DNA of 17,569 nucleotides from Gemmatimonadota bacterium (lineage in GTDB: Bacteria; Gemmatimonadota; Gemmatimonadetes; Gemmatimonadales; GWC2-71-9). Below the pieces are notes generated by a model that saw nothing but the letters and a program-made list of their open reading frames with translations, was not told the DNA's origin and ran no database searches. Position numbers and translations under genes: made by a program. Shown here one piece after another: positions 7,932-15,351 of this stretch. Location of the stretch: positions 1-17,569 of the forward strand of contig QHTY01000042.1 of NCBI GenBank assembly GCA_003220985.1, given 5' to 3'. Each line of letters starts with the position of its first letter. The stretch's first letter is position 1.

Positions 7932-9068
7932 ATGATCAAGCAACTCGCAGCAGTGGCGCTGGCAGCCGCGGCCTTCGCGGCATGCGAGCCAAATCGCGAT
8001 GGCATCACGGAGCCACAGGGTTCGTTTCAGCGCGTTGCAGAGCGCGAAGGCGACAACGTCTCGGGTGCCGTCTACACGATCACCAATCAGGTGACCGGCA
8101 ACGCGGTGGCCGTGTTCGCGCGCGGCGGCGACGGCACGCTCACGCCGGCCGGCAGCTTCGGGACGGGCGGCACAGGCACGGGTGCCAGTCTCGGCTCGCA
8201 GGGCGCGGTTAGGCTGAGCGATGACGGCCGGCTGCTCTTCGCCGTCAATGCCGGCTCGAACGACGTCTCTGTATTCCGTGTCGGGTCGCACGGACTCTCA
8301 CTCCTCAGCCGCACGGCCTCGGGCGGGACGCAGCCAATCAGCGTCACGGTCCATCGGAATGTCGCCTACGTTCTGAATGGCGGCGGCGCGGGCAACATCA
8401 CGGGATTCACGATCGAGCCCAACGGCGAGCTGGCGGCGATCGCCGGTTCCACGCAGTCGCTCTCCAGCACGACTGCCGGTCCTGCCGAGGTCTCCTTCAG
8501 CGCGGACGGGCGCCAGCTGGTCGTGTCCGAGAAGGGCACGAGTTTGCTCGATGTCTATCCGGTCGATGACAACGGGGTCGCGGGTGCCCGGACGTCGTAC
8601 GCATCCGCGGGTGGTACGCCATTCGGCTTTGCGGTCGGCCCGCGTAATCTCGTCTTCGTCTCCGAAGCTGCTGCCCCTGGCTCGGCGTCCTCGTACATGC
8701 TGGGCCGGAATGGCGCGCTGCAGGTCGTGAGCGGCGCCGTCCTCACGCATCAGGGCGCTCCGTGCTGGGCGGTTGTGACCGACAACGGACGCTTCGGCTA
8801 TACCGGCAACGGCTCAGGCTCGGTGTCGGGTTTTCGCATTTGGCCCGACGGCTCCGCCCGTCTGCTCGACGCGAACGGCGCGACTGCGGTGGTCGGGGGT
8901 GGGCTGAACGATATCGCGCTGAGCAGTAACAGCCGGTACTTGTACGCACTCGGCACGGGCGGCGTGCAGGCGATTTACGCGTTCCGCATCGAGAACGATG
9001 GACGTCTGGTCGCACTCGGAGCGATCGGCGGATTGCCCGCTGGTACCCGAGGGCTCGCGGCGTTCTAA
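7932..9068 (+). CDS. Secreted beta-propeller protein (7-bladed lactonase-like family), putative lipoprotein
   Basis: This 378-residue protein starts with a signal peptide (MIKQLAAVALAAAAFAAC). Cys18 sits in a weak lipobox (FAAC), so it may be a lipoprotein or simply exported. The rest consists of repeated beta-propeller blades, each with an SxDGRxLFAVN-, SADGRQLVVSEK- or SNSRYLYALG-like strand followed by a V-F/Y-x-V/I strand and an NG-L turn. This is the pattern of the YncE/6-phosphogluconolactonase-like seven-bladed propeller families (3-carboxymuconate cyclase-like). Similar secreted propellers are often of unknown function, and enzymatic activity cannot be claimed. ATG 7932 has a clear ribosome binding site (GGGAGG, 8 bases upstream), itself paired in a predicted hairpin. 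The gene is separated from the kinase operon by 118 bp and ends in a convergent gap with a palindrome. Confidence 0.88.
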   Translation: MIKQLAAVALAAAAFAACEPNRDGITEPQGSFQRVAEREGDNVSGAVYTITNQVTGNAVAVFARGGDGTLTPAGSFGTGGTGTGASLGSQGAVRLSDDGRLLFAVNAGSNDVSVFRVGSHGLSLLSRTASGGTQPISVTVHRNVAYVLNGGGAGNITGFTIEPNGELAAIAGSTQSLSSTTAGPAEVSFSADGRQLVVSEKGTSLLDVYPVDDNGVAGARTSYASAGGTPFGFAVGPRNLVFVSEAAAPGSASSYMLGRNGALQVVSGAVLTHQGAPCWAVVTDNGRFGYTGNGSGSVSGFRIWPDGSARLLDANGATAVVGGGLNDIALSSNSRYLYALGTGGVQAIYAFRIENDGRLVALGAIGGLPAGTRGLAAF

Positions 9069-9091
9069 ATCAGACTTGGCGCGTGGGCACG

Positions 9092-9121
9092 TGTAGGGGC
9101 GCAGCATGCTGCGCCCCTACA
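9092..9121. repeat. Perfect 30-bp palindrome, dispersed repeat copy 1, possible bidirectional terminator
   Basis: The left arm TGTAGGGGCGCAGCA (9092-9106) is followed directly by its exact reverse complement (9107-9121), with no spacer. It lies between the stop of the beta-propeller gene (9068) and the stop of the convergent kinase gene (9147). A 28-base copy with two changes lies at 12382-12409, again between convergent genes. The strong stem followed by ATCTATTTC on the plus strand could terminate transcription. Two copies in similar positions suggest a dispersed palindromic element. Confidence 0.85.
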
Positions 9122-9146
9122 TCTATTTCATTGCGCGCCCTTACCA

Positions 9147-10520
9147 CTATTCCCCAACCTCTACCACGTCCGCATTCCGCGATCCTCCCGCCTGCAATTC
9201 CGCCAGCAGTCGCGCGATCGCGAGGCCGAGCCCGGTTCCTCCCAGCTCGCGACTGCGTGACTGATCGATCCGGAAGAAACGATCGAAGATCCGATTCAGA
9301 TGCTCCGGTGCGATGCCGGGTCCGGTGTCCTGCACACTCACACTGACTTCCTTGCCGTGGGGAATGATCGCGAATGTCACGCTGCCGCTCGGCGTGTAGC
9401 GCACCGCGTTGGACGCGAGATTCAGCAGGATGTGCCGGGTCCGATCGGCGTCCCCAATGACATCAATCCGCCGTGAAGGCTCAGCGTGGACGACCAGCGA
9501 CTTGTCCGTGGCCATTGCTTCCGTGATCTCTCGGACCTCGTCCACGACCGCGGCCAGGTCAAACGGGCCATGTGCCAGGGCGAGCTGGCGATTCTCGCCG
9601 CGGGCGATGAGGAGCAGCTCCTCGACGAGTTTCGTCGTGCGGTCGAGTCCTCGCTCCATCGCGGCGAGGGCATCGCGGATCTCGGCGTCTGTCCGGCCGT
9701 CCGCGGAAGCCCACTGCACCTGTGCGCGCAGGTGCGTCAGGGGCGTGCGCAGCTCGTGACTTGCGTCCGCTGTGAAGGATTGCAGCGCGCGGTGCGCGCG
9801 ATCCACCCGCTCGAGCATCCGGTTGATGCTGTCCGCCAGATCGGTGACCTCCGCCTGCCCGGTGGGACTCGTGAGCCGAGTGCCGAGCTCGGACGGCCCT
9901 ATCGCGCGGGTTTCACCGGTCACGCGATCGAGGGGCTGCAACGTTTGGGCGACTGCCTGCCGCGCGCCGCGTGCCGACGCGAACGCCGCGAGCGGCAGGA
10001 GCAGGGCGGCCGCGATGACGAGGACACCTAAAGGAACGAAGTAGGACTGGCGACTCGCGACGACGTAGATGTCGAACTCGCCCATGGCGCGATGGAGCAC
10101 GCGGTAACGCCAGCGCGCCCGCTCGGTGATCGCCGCGACCAGCGCCGCGCGTGCCTGTTCCGGGGACGCGTCGGGGAGGCCTTCCAGCCGGCGCGCCGGC
10201 ATGCCGGGAGACAGATAGTAGACCTGCGGCATGCCGCCGGCATTAGTGGTGGTGCGCGTGATGACCACTTGGCCGCCCATGCCGACGAGCTGGTCGGCCA
10301 GCGCGGACGGCATGACCCCGCCGGGAGCACTCGTCGAATCGCGATACGCGCCGAGCAGCGATTGGATGAAGTCCGCGGAATGCTCGAGGGAGCGGCGCAG
10401 CGCCATTTCCGCGGCCACGGCAAACAGCAGGACGACCACGACCGCGTAGCCGGCAAGCGCCGTCCAGGCAACGCGGCTGAAGCGCCGCGTGAGCACCTGA
10501 CTGAGACGACGTTCACTCAT
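9147..10520 (-). CDS. Membrane sensor histidine kinase (EnvZ/BaeS-like architecture)
   Basis: This 457-residue kinase is encoded after its regulator, with the ATG overlapping the regulator stop by 8 bases. Helix 1 (about 19-39), a periplasmic sensor region (40-160) and helix 2 (about 161-182) are followed by HAMP (183-240). The HisKA helix has H255 in ADASHELRTPLTHL. The ATPase domain has N371, DTGPGI at 398-403 and the G2 box GGTGLGLAI at 427-435. The protein then ends abruptly: after LAIARLLAEL it reads QAGGSRNADVVEVGE and stops. Family members continue with an HGG-containing turn and two more strands ending in an LP-like motif. About 20-25 residues of the ATPase core therefore seem to be missing or replaced, close to the palindrome at 9092-9121. 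Kinase activity may be impaired. The signal is unknown. Confidence 0.9.
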   Translation of the reverse strand: MSERRLSQVLTRRFSRVAWTALAGYAVVVVLLFAVAAEMALRRSLEHSADFIQSLLGAYRDSTSAPGGVMPSALADQLVGMGGQVVITRTTTNAGGMPQVYYLSPGMPARRLEGLPDASPEQARAALVAAITERARWRYRVLHRAMGEFDIYVVASRQSYFVPLGVLVIAAALLLPLAAFASARGARQAVAQTLQPLDRVTGETRAIGPSELGTRLTSPTGQAEVTDLADSINRMLERVDRAHRALQSFTADASHELRTPLTHLRAQVQWASADGRTDAEIRDALAAMERGLDRTTKLVEELLLIARGENRQLALAHGPFDLAAVVDEVREITEAMATDKSLVVHAEPSRRIDVIGDADRTRHILLNLASNAVRYTPSGSVTFAIIPHGKEVSVSVQDTGPGIAPEHLNRIFDRFFRIDQSRSRELGGTGLGLAIARLLAELQAGGSRNADVVEVGE

Positions 10521-11196
10521 CGCCAGCGGTGTCCAGGCGGTAGCCTACGCCCCGAACCGTTTTGATCGGCGCCGTCCGTCCGCCAAAACTCAGTTTCTTG
10601 CGCAGGTAATTGACGTACACATCCACGACATTCGTTTCCGGGTCGAACTTGTAGTTCCAGACCGCCTCGGCGATCCGCGAGCGCGACACCGTGCGGCCGG
10701 CGTTGCGCATCAGAAACTCGAGCAGCGTGAACTCGCGCGGAGAAAGATCCACGAGGCGGTCGCCTTGCGTCACGCGACGGCTCAACGGATCGAGCGATAC
10801 GTCGCCGACCTGGAGCGTCGCGTCTTTGTGACGTAACTCCGCACGTCGGATCAGGGCATGGACGCGGGCCAGCAGCTCGGGGAGGTCGAACGGCTTCGTG
10901 ACGTAGTCGTCGGCGCCGCCCTCGAGGCCGCGCACGCGGGACTCGAGCTCGTCTTTCGCCGTCAGGAGCAACACCGGGGTCGAGATGCCGCGCTTCCGCA
11001 GCTCAGCCACGACGCTGAAGCCGTCGCGGCCGGGCAGCATGACGTCGAGCACGACGCAGCTGAAGGTGCCGTCGAGCGCGCGCTCCAACGCGCGGTCCCC
11101 GGAGTCGGTCTCAGTGACGCCATAGCCTTCCTCGCGAAACGCCTTGCTGAGAAAGCGTCGCAGATCGCGATCGTCTTCGACGAGAAGGATTTGCAC
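10513..11196 (-). CDS. OmpR/PhoB-family response regulator
   Basis: This is a 227-residue two-domain regulator if translated from GTG 11196, which gives the canonical opening VQILLVEDDRDL. The frame stays open upstream to a TTG at 11232, which would add 12 residues unlike the family. The receiver domain has acidic residues E7/D8/D9, phosphoacceptor D51 (VVLDVMLPGRDG), T79 and K101 in VTKPF. A winged-helix domain follows (about 130-223), with SPREFTLLEFLMRNAG and a recognition helix in TNVVDVYVNYLRKKL, ending VRGVGYRLDT. It is co-transcribed with the sensor kinase, as the 8-base overlap ATGAGTGA shows. It is divergent from the methionine sulfoxide reductase gene across a 112-bp gap, so it may regulate itself, msrAB or both. 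That link is inferred from position only. Confidence 0.92.
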   Translation of the reverse strand: MQILLVEDDRDLRRFLSKAFREEGYGVTETDSGDRALERALDGTFSCVVLDVMLPGRDGFSVVAELRKRGISTPVLLLTAKDELESRVRGLEGGADDYVTKPFDLPELLARVHALIRRAELRHKDATLQVGDVSLDPLSRRVTQGDRLVDLSPREFTLLEFLMRNAGRTVSRSRIAEAVWNYKFDPETNVVDVYVNYLRKKLSFGGRTAPIKTVRGVGYRLDTAGDE

Positions 11197-11271
11197 GAGG
11201 CTAACGTACGCCCGGCCGCGCTGCGCGGGCAATGTGAAAAGGATGAGAATGCTCTAAGAATGAACAACACC

Positions 11272-11285
11272 ACTTCCCTGGAAGT
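11272..11285. promoter_or_regulatory. Inverted repeat in the divergent regulator/msrAB gap (operator candidate)
   Basis: ACTTCC (11272-11277) and GGAAGT (11280-11285) are perfect complements around CT, located midway in the gap between the divergent regulator and msrAB genes. The arms are short, and chance occurrence is possible. The position suits a site for the OmpR-type regulator, although that family more often binds direct repeats. Confidence 0.3.
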
Positions 11286-11296
11286 AGCGGCTCCGT

Positions 11297-11302
11297 CATA
11301 AT
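11297..11302 (+). promoter_or_regulatory. Possible -10 element just before msrAB
   Basis: CATAAT (five of six bases of TATAAT) lies 6 bases before ATG 11309. A weak -35 candidate, TTCCCT, is at 11274-11279 with 17-base spacing, and it overlaps the inverted repeat. No Shine-Dalgarno sequence precedes the ATG. If this -10 is used, transcription would start at or next to the ATG, giving a leaderless message. The evidence is weak. Confidence 0.28.
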
Positions 11303-11308
11303 CAGCGC

Positions 11309-12385
11309 ATGAACATTGCACTCTTACTCGCGCTGAGCCTGACAGCGCCATTGGACACTGCCACATTTGCGGGCGGCTGCTTCTGGACGATGGAGCACGC
11401 CTACGACGATGTGCCGGGCGTGATCTCGGCGACCTCCGGATTCATGGGCGGCACAGTCAAGGATCCGACCTACATGCAGGTGGTGGAAGGGAATACGGGC
11501 CACCTCGAAGCAGTGCAGGTGGTGTACGATCCCGCCAAGGTCAGCTACGAGACCCTGCTGTGGACGTTCTGGCACAACATCGATCCGTTTCAGACGGACG
11601 GGCAGGCGTGCGACACCGGGCCCAACTATCACACCGCGGTTTTCGTGCGCGGTGCAGACCAGCGCCGGGCAGCCAGCGCGACGCGGCAGCAGATCCAGGG
11701 CCGCTTCCATCGCGACGTCGCCACGCAGATTCTGACCGCCGGCGCGTTCTACGCGGCGGAGGAGTATCACCAGGACTACGCCAAGAAGAATCCCGTCCAC
11801 TACGGGATGTATCGCACCGGGTGTGGCCGGGACCGGCGGTTGCGGGAGATCTGGGGTGATGAAGCCGGCAAAGTCTCAGCTATCGTTCCCCCTCTCCGTC
11901 ATACGGAGAGGGGGTCAGGGGGTGAGGTACACGCCATGTATACCGTCAAGCCAAGGCCGAGCGACGCCGATCTGCGTCGCACGCTGACGCCGTTGCAGTA
12001 CGAAGTCACGCAGCATGAGGCAACTGAGCGGCCGTTCCAGAACCCGTTCTGGGACAACCATAAGGAAGGGATCTACGTGGACGTCGTGTCTGGCGAGCCG
12101 CTGTTCAGCTCGCTGGACAAGTTCGATTCCCGCACCGGCTGGCCAAGCTTCACGAAGCCGCTCGAGCCGAGTAACGTAGAGCAGAAGACCGACCGCTCGC
12201 TGTTCATGGAGCGCACCGAAGTGCGGTCCGCCCACGCGAACTCCCACCTCGGCCACGTGTTCGACGACGGGCCGAAGCCGACGGGACTGCGTTACTGCAT
12301 CAATTCTGCATCGCTGCGATTTATTCCGGTGGACAGTCTGGACGCAGAGGGCTACGGGCAGTACCTGGCATTATTTAAGAAGTAG
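11309..12385 (+). CDS. msrAB: Bifunctional peptide methionine sulfoxide reductase MsrA-MsrB
   Basis: This 358-residue fusion reduces both diastereomers of methionine sulfoxide in proteins. The MsrA half (about 18-185) has the catalytic motif AGGCFW with C24, and EEYHQDYAKKNP near its end. The MsrB half (from about M210) has FDSRTGWPSF, the HVFDDGP motif and the catalytic cysteine C330 in RYCINSASLRF. The zinc-binding CxxC pairs are absent (GIYVDVVSGEPLF), as in the non-zinc MsrB form. The N-terminus MNIALLLALSLTAP is hydrophobic and may be a short export signal, so a periplasmic location is possible. The interdomain linker (about 194-209) is encoded by a palindromic repeat. ATG 11936, preceded by GTGAGG, could also start MsrB separately. 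The stop codon lies inside another palindromic repeat at 12382-12409. The gene is divergent from a two-component system. Confidence 0.93.
   Translation: MNIALLLALSLTAPLDTATFAGGCFWTMEHAYDDVPGVISATSGFMGGTVKDPTYMQVVEGNTGHLEAVQVVYDPAKVSYETLLWTFWHNIDPFQTDGQACDTGPNYHTAVFVRGADQRRAASATRQQIQGRFHRDVATQILTAGAFYAAEEYHQDYAKKNPVHYGMYRTGCGRDRRLREIWGDEAGKVSAIVPPLRHTERGSGGEVHAMYTVKPRPSDADLRRTLTPLQYEVTQHEATERPFQNPFWDNHKEGIYVDVVSGEPLFSSLDKFDSRTGWPSFTKPLEPSNVEQKTDRSLFMERTEVRSAHANSHLGHVFDDGPKPTGLRYCINSASLRFIPVDSLDAEGYGQYLALFKK
11888..11914. repeat. Perfect palindromic repeat inside the msrAB linker
   Basis: CCCCCTCTCCGT (11888-11899) and ACGGAGAGGGGG (11903-11914) form a perfect 12-bp stem with loop CAT. The run TCAGGGGGTGAGG follows directly (11915-11927). 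The stem encodes residues 194-202 (PPLRHTERG) of the MsrA-MsrB fusion, between the two domains, without breaking the frame. From memory, sequences of this kind (CCCTCTCC followed by CAGGGGGTGAGG) recur as intergenic repeats in many bacteria. A genome search is needed to confirm that here. Confidence 0.75.
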
Positions 12386-12409
12386 GAGCGCAGCATGCTG
12401 CGCCCGTAC
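12382..12409. repeat. Dispersed palindrome copy 2 (imperfect), at the msrAB 3' end
   Basis: This 28-base stretch matches 9093-9120 at 26 of 28 positions (A for G at 12387, G for C at 12406). The central 16 bases GCGCAGCATGCTGCGC form a perfect palindrome. The two changes each break one pair of the stem. The TAG at 12383-12385 in its left arm is the msrAB stop codon, and its last base is also the last base of the TAG stop of the convergent DRR-repeat gene. Confidence 0.85.
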
Positions 12410-12786
12410 TATCGTCGTTGACGTTCGAGCAGACCTACGGCGCGGTGCAGGCGTTCGATGGCCGCGCCGAGGTCCTCGGTCGGGCCCGGCGACAATTCCC
12501 CCACTAGGGCAACCTCCCGCAGCAGCTGCAGGGCGTTGCGCACATGCTCGACGGGCCGCTCGGCGTTCGGGGCACGCGAGATGCGTCCGCGCCGATCGAG
12601 CGTGCTCCGCCGCTCGGAGCCCCGCCGGCGATCGACGAGGCGGCGGCGCTCTTCGTTCATGACCCTGACAGACAGCCGACGCGGCTCCGACCGGCGATCC
12701 GTGCCGGTGCGGCGATCGGCCCAGACTCTTGTGAACGTCACGGCGGAACGGTACCACGAAACCAACCCTTTGTCGAATCGTACCAT
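12409..12786 (-). CDS. Small Arg-rich DRR-repeat protein, hypothetical
   Basis: The frame from ATG 12786 gives 125 residues. A GTG at 12741 (VTFTRVWADRR) is a plausible later start. The middle is built of repeated acidic-Arg-Arg units at about 5-8 residue spacing (ADRRTGTDRRSEPRR, then ERRRLVDRRRGSERRSTLDRRGR). The C-terminal 45 residues look helical (VEHVRNALQLLREVALV, then AAIERLHRAVGLLERQ). I know no function for this kind of protein. The high charge suggests RNA, DNA or acidic-protein binding, but that is a guess. It is convergent with msrAB and divergent from the DUF5916 gene, whose ATG is only 32 bp away. No clear ribosome binding site supports the upstream start. The alternative antisense frames here are less protein-like. 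Confidence 0.55.
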   Translation of the reverse strand: MVRFDKGLVSWYRSAVTFTRVWADRRTGTDRRSEPRRLSVRVMNEERRRLVDRRRGSERRSTLDRRGRISRAPNAERPVEHVRNALQLLREVALVGELSPGPTEDLGAAIERLHRAVGLLERQRR

Positions 12787-12818
12787 CAAAGGAATAGCCT
12801 CAATTCCCGGGACAATTC

Positions 12819-14972
12819 ATGATGCCGCTCTTGCCGGTCGCTGCCGTCGTCTTGGCTTTGCAAGGAGCTACTTCACCGCCGCCTGCCAACACGGCGACCA
12901 CCACTGTTGCGCACCGGACGGCGACCCCGCCGGTCATCGACGGGAAGGACAACGACGAGGTCTGGCGGCTCGCCCCGGTCATTCGGGAGTTTCGCCAGTT
13001 CCAGCCGACCGAGGACGCGAACCCGAGCCTTCCGACGGAAGCGCAGGTTGCCTACGACGAGCACAACTTTTACGTGTTCGTGCGCGCCTTCGATAGCCAT
13101 CCCGACAGCATCAAGAAGCTCCTGGCGCGCCGTGACGTCCGCATCTGCTGTGACCAAATCAAGATCATGATCGACTCCTACCACGACCGGCGCACCGGCT
13201 TCGAGTTTGCCGTGAATCCCGGAGGGGTGAAGCGCGATTATGCCATGTACGGTGACGACCAACAGGAAGACGACGCGTGGGACGGTGTGTGGGAGGTCGC
13301 CACGCAGATCGATTCGTTGGGGTGGACCGCGGAGTTTCGCATTCCGCTCTCACAGCTCCGCTACGCGCATCTGCCGAGCAACACCTTCGGATTCGCGATC
13401 TGGCGGGATATCGACCGGCACGGCGGGGAACGCGTGGGTTGGCCGCTGTATCGCGTGTCGCGCCGCGGCTTCGTCTCTCAACTTGGTGACGTCGTGGGGC
13501 TCGATGGGCTCGCGGCGCCGCGTCGCCTGGAGATCTCCCCCTACGCCGTCGCCAAGAACTTGCCGGCCCCGGGATTTGAGCGGGACCAAAAGTATGACGG
13601 CGGTGCGGATATCAAATACGGTATCACCTCGAACATCACCGTCGATGCGACCGTCAACCCCGACTTCGGCCAGGTCGAGGCGGACCCGTCGGTCGTCAAT
13701 CTCACGTCCTTCGAGACGTTCTATCAGGAGCGGCGCCCGTTCTTCGTGGAGGGAACGGGCATTTTCCATTTCAGTGTGAACTGCAACATCGTGAACTGTA
13801 GCGGTGAAGGGTTGTTTTACTCGCGGCGGATCGGCCACGATCCCACGCGCATCCTGGGTGCCGCGAAGATCACGGGCCGCCTGCCCGGCGGGCTCACGAT
13901 CGGCGCCGTTGAGGGGATCACCAAGCGGGCGACCAAGAACGGCGCCACCGTCGAGCCGTTCACGAACTACGGCGTGCTGCGGCTGTCGCAGGACTATCGC
14001 AACGGACAGAGCGGGATCGGTTTCATGGGGACCGCGGTCGACCGCACCGTCGATCCGGCGACCGAGGGTTTCCTTCGCGATCACGCCTATGTCGGTGCGG
14101 TCGATTTCCGCCACCGTTTCCATGGCGGGGCGTACGAGCTGAGCGGCTCATTCGATCTCAGCACCGTGAGCGGCAGTCCCAGCGCGATCGCACGGACGCA
14201 ACGGAACTCGACGCACAACTATCAGCGGCCCGACGATGACGTCAGGTTCGACAGCACGCGGACATCGCTGGCGGGCGACGCCGAGGAGATCCTGCTCACG
14301 CGCCGCAACGGTTTCATTCAGTTCCAGACCAGCTACATGCGCCGTTCGCCCGGCTTTGAGGTCAACGATCTCGGGATCCTGTTTCGCTCGGATCAGCAGG
14401 GGTGGAACACCTGGGGTTCGCTCAATTGGCAGCGGCCCAACAAGCTGTTTCAGCGGGCGTTCTGGAACTTCAACTGGTGGCAATTCTGGACGACTGGCGA
14501 CGGGCTGCCGACGGATCGGGCCGCGAACACGAACTTCCACGGCCAGTTCAAGAATCAGTGGTGGATCCATGTCGGCGGGACGCTCGGAAATTTGGGCGAC
14601 ATCTTTTGCGATCGCTGCGCGCGCGGTGGACCGGTCGTCAGAGGCGATCAGTACATCGCGCCGTGGCTTGGTCTCCAGTACGACCAGCGCGCGGCGATCG
14701 TCCCTTCGGTCTTCATGAATTACTTCAAGGGCGACCGCGGTCACTCCACGTCGACCAACGTGAGTCCGCAGGTCGACGTGCGGGTGTCCTCCCAGTTCCG
14801 CGGCTCGGTAAGCTTGAGTGCCAGCCACAACGTCAGGGACGGGCAGGATCTGAATCCTGTCACGGACGTGACGGGAACGCATTACTTGTTCGCACACCTC
14901 GACCAGCTGACCACGTCGATGTCGTTCCGGATCGACTATAGACGGTGCAGGTGTACGCCTCGCCGTTCGTGA
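12819..14972 (+). pseudogene. DUF5916 outer-membrane protein with CBM9-like domain, main part (frameshifted near its end)
   Basis: The frame gives 717 residues, the first 707 of them meaningful. A signal peptide (about 1-18) precedes a CBM9-like sandwich domain (about 38-205, beginning TPPVIDGKDNDEVW). The DUF5916 region from about 235 carries the family signature NPDFGQVEADPSVVNLT at 280-296 and ERRPFFVEG at 304-312, then amphipathic strands of a predicted beta-barrel. After SMSFRIDY (Y707, codon 14937-14939) the family sequence stops, and a short meaningless tail (RRCRCTPRRS) ends at TAG 14970-14972. The true continuation is in another frame from 14942. The protein is probably exported to the outer membrane; its ligand and function are unknown, although the CBM9-like domain suggests carbohydrate binding. 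Tandem ATGs at 12819 and 12822 are both possible starts. Losing the last strands would probably prevent barrel assembly if the lesion is real. Confidence 0.85.
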
Positions 14973-15280
14973 GCAAGGGGCGCTGGTCCAACCTGCGCGA
15001 GCTTTCGAGTACGCCCCGGGCGACAGGCTACGACGCCCGCTTCCAGCCGTTCACCGGGCCCGGGCCGGGCGATTTCAACATCAAGTTCTTCAACTCGAAT
15101 TTCGTCGTGCGGTGGGAATATCGACCGGGCTCGACGTTGTTTCTGGTCTGGAATCAGGGACGGGATGACTTCGAGCCGACGCAGGGAACCCGCGACGTCA
15201 CCGGGGACTTCAACAAGCTCTTCAAGGCTTATCCGAGAAACACGTTCCTGATCAAAGCGTCGTACTGGCTTAACCGCTGA
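14942..15280 (+). pseudogene. DUF5916 protein, last 112 codons in a second frame
   Basis: From ACG 14942 the sequence TVQVYASPFVSKGRWSNLREL continues the DUF5916 protein and runs to the family-typical end FLIKASYWLNR. The WEYRPGSTLFLVWNQGR strand, usual for the last barrel strands, is present. GTG 14945 could in principle start it, but it has no ribosome binding site and no export signal, so separate use is unlikely. Between the last good residue before it (tyrosine at 14937-14939) and this segment, family members carry roughly five to seven more residues (a TxTPTL-like turn). The junction therefore looks like a short deletion that also shifts the frame. Confidence 0.8.
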
Positions 15281-15299
15281 CGCGGAATGTCCAATGATG

Positions 15300-15351
15300 A
15301 ATGATCAATGATCATTGAACATTGATCATTGATCATTGATCATTGATCATT
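15300..15351. repeat. AT-rich heptamer array and 15-bp hairpin
   Basis: ATTGATC is repeated four times exactly (15321-15348), followed by ATT. The upstream stretch 15300-15314 is the perfect reverse complement of 15323-15337, giving a 15-bp stem with an 8-base loop (TTGAACAT). The block is strikingly AT-rich against its GC-rich surroundings. It lies between the convergent DUF5916 and HAD genes and may act as a weak terminator for both. The last codons of the HAD frame run into it. Confidence 0.85.

Noticed and set aside
12458..13096. Open plus-strand frame spanning the DRR gene and the start of the DUF5916 gene
   Set aside because: It overlaps the well-supported DUF5916 start in another frame, and its Arg/Ser-rich translation looks like nothing known.
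15300..15351. Heptamer repeats considered as a CRISPR array
   Set aside because: The units are 7 bases and directly adjacent, with no spacers, and no cas gene is nearby.
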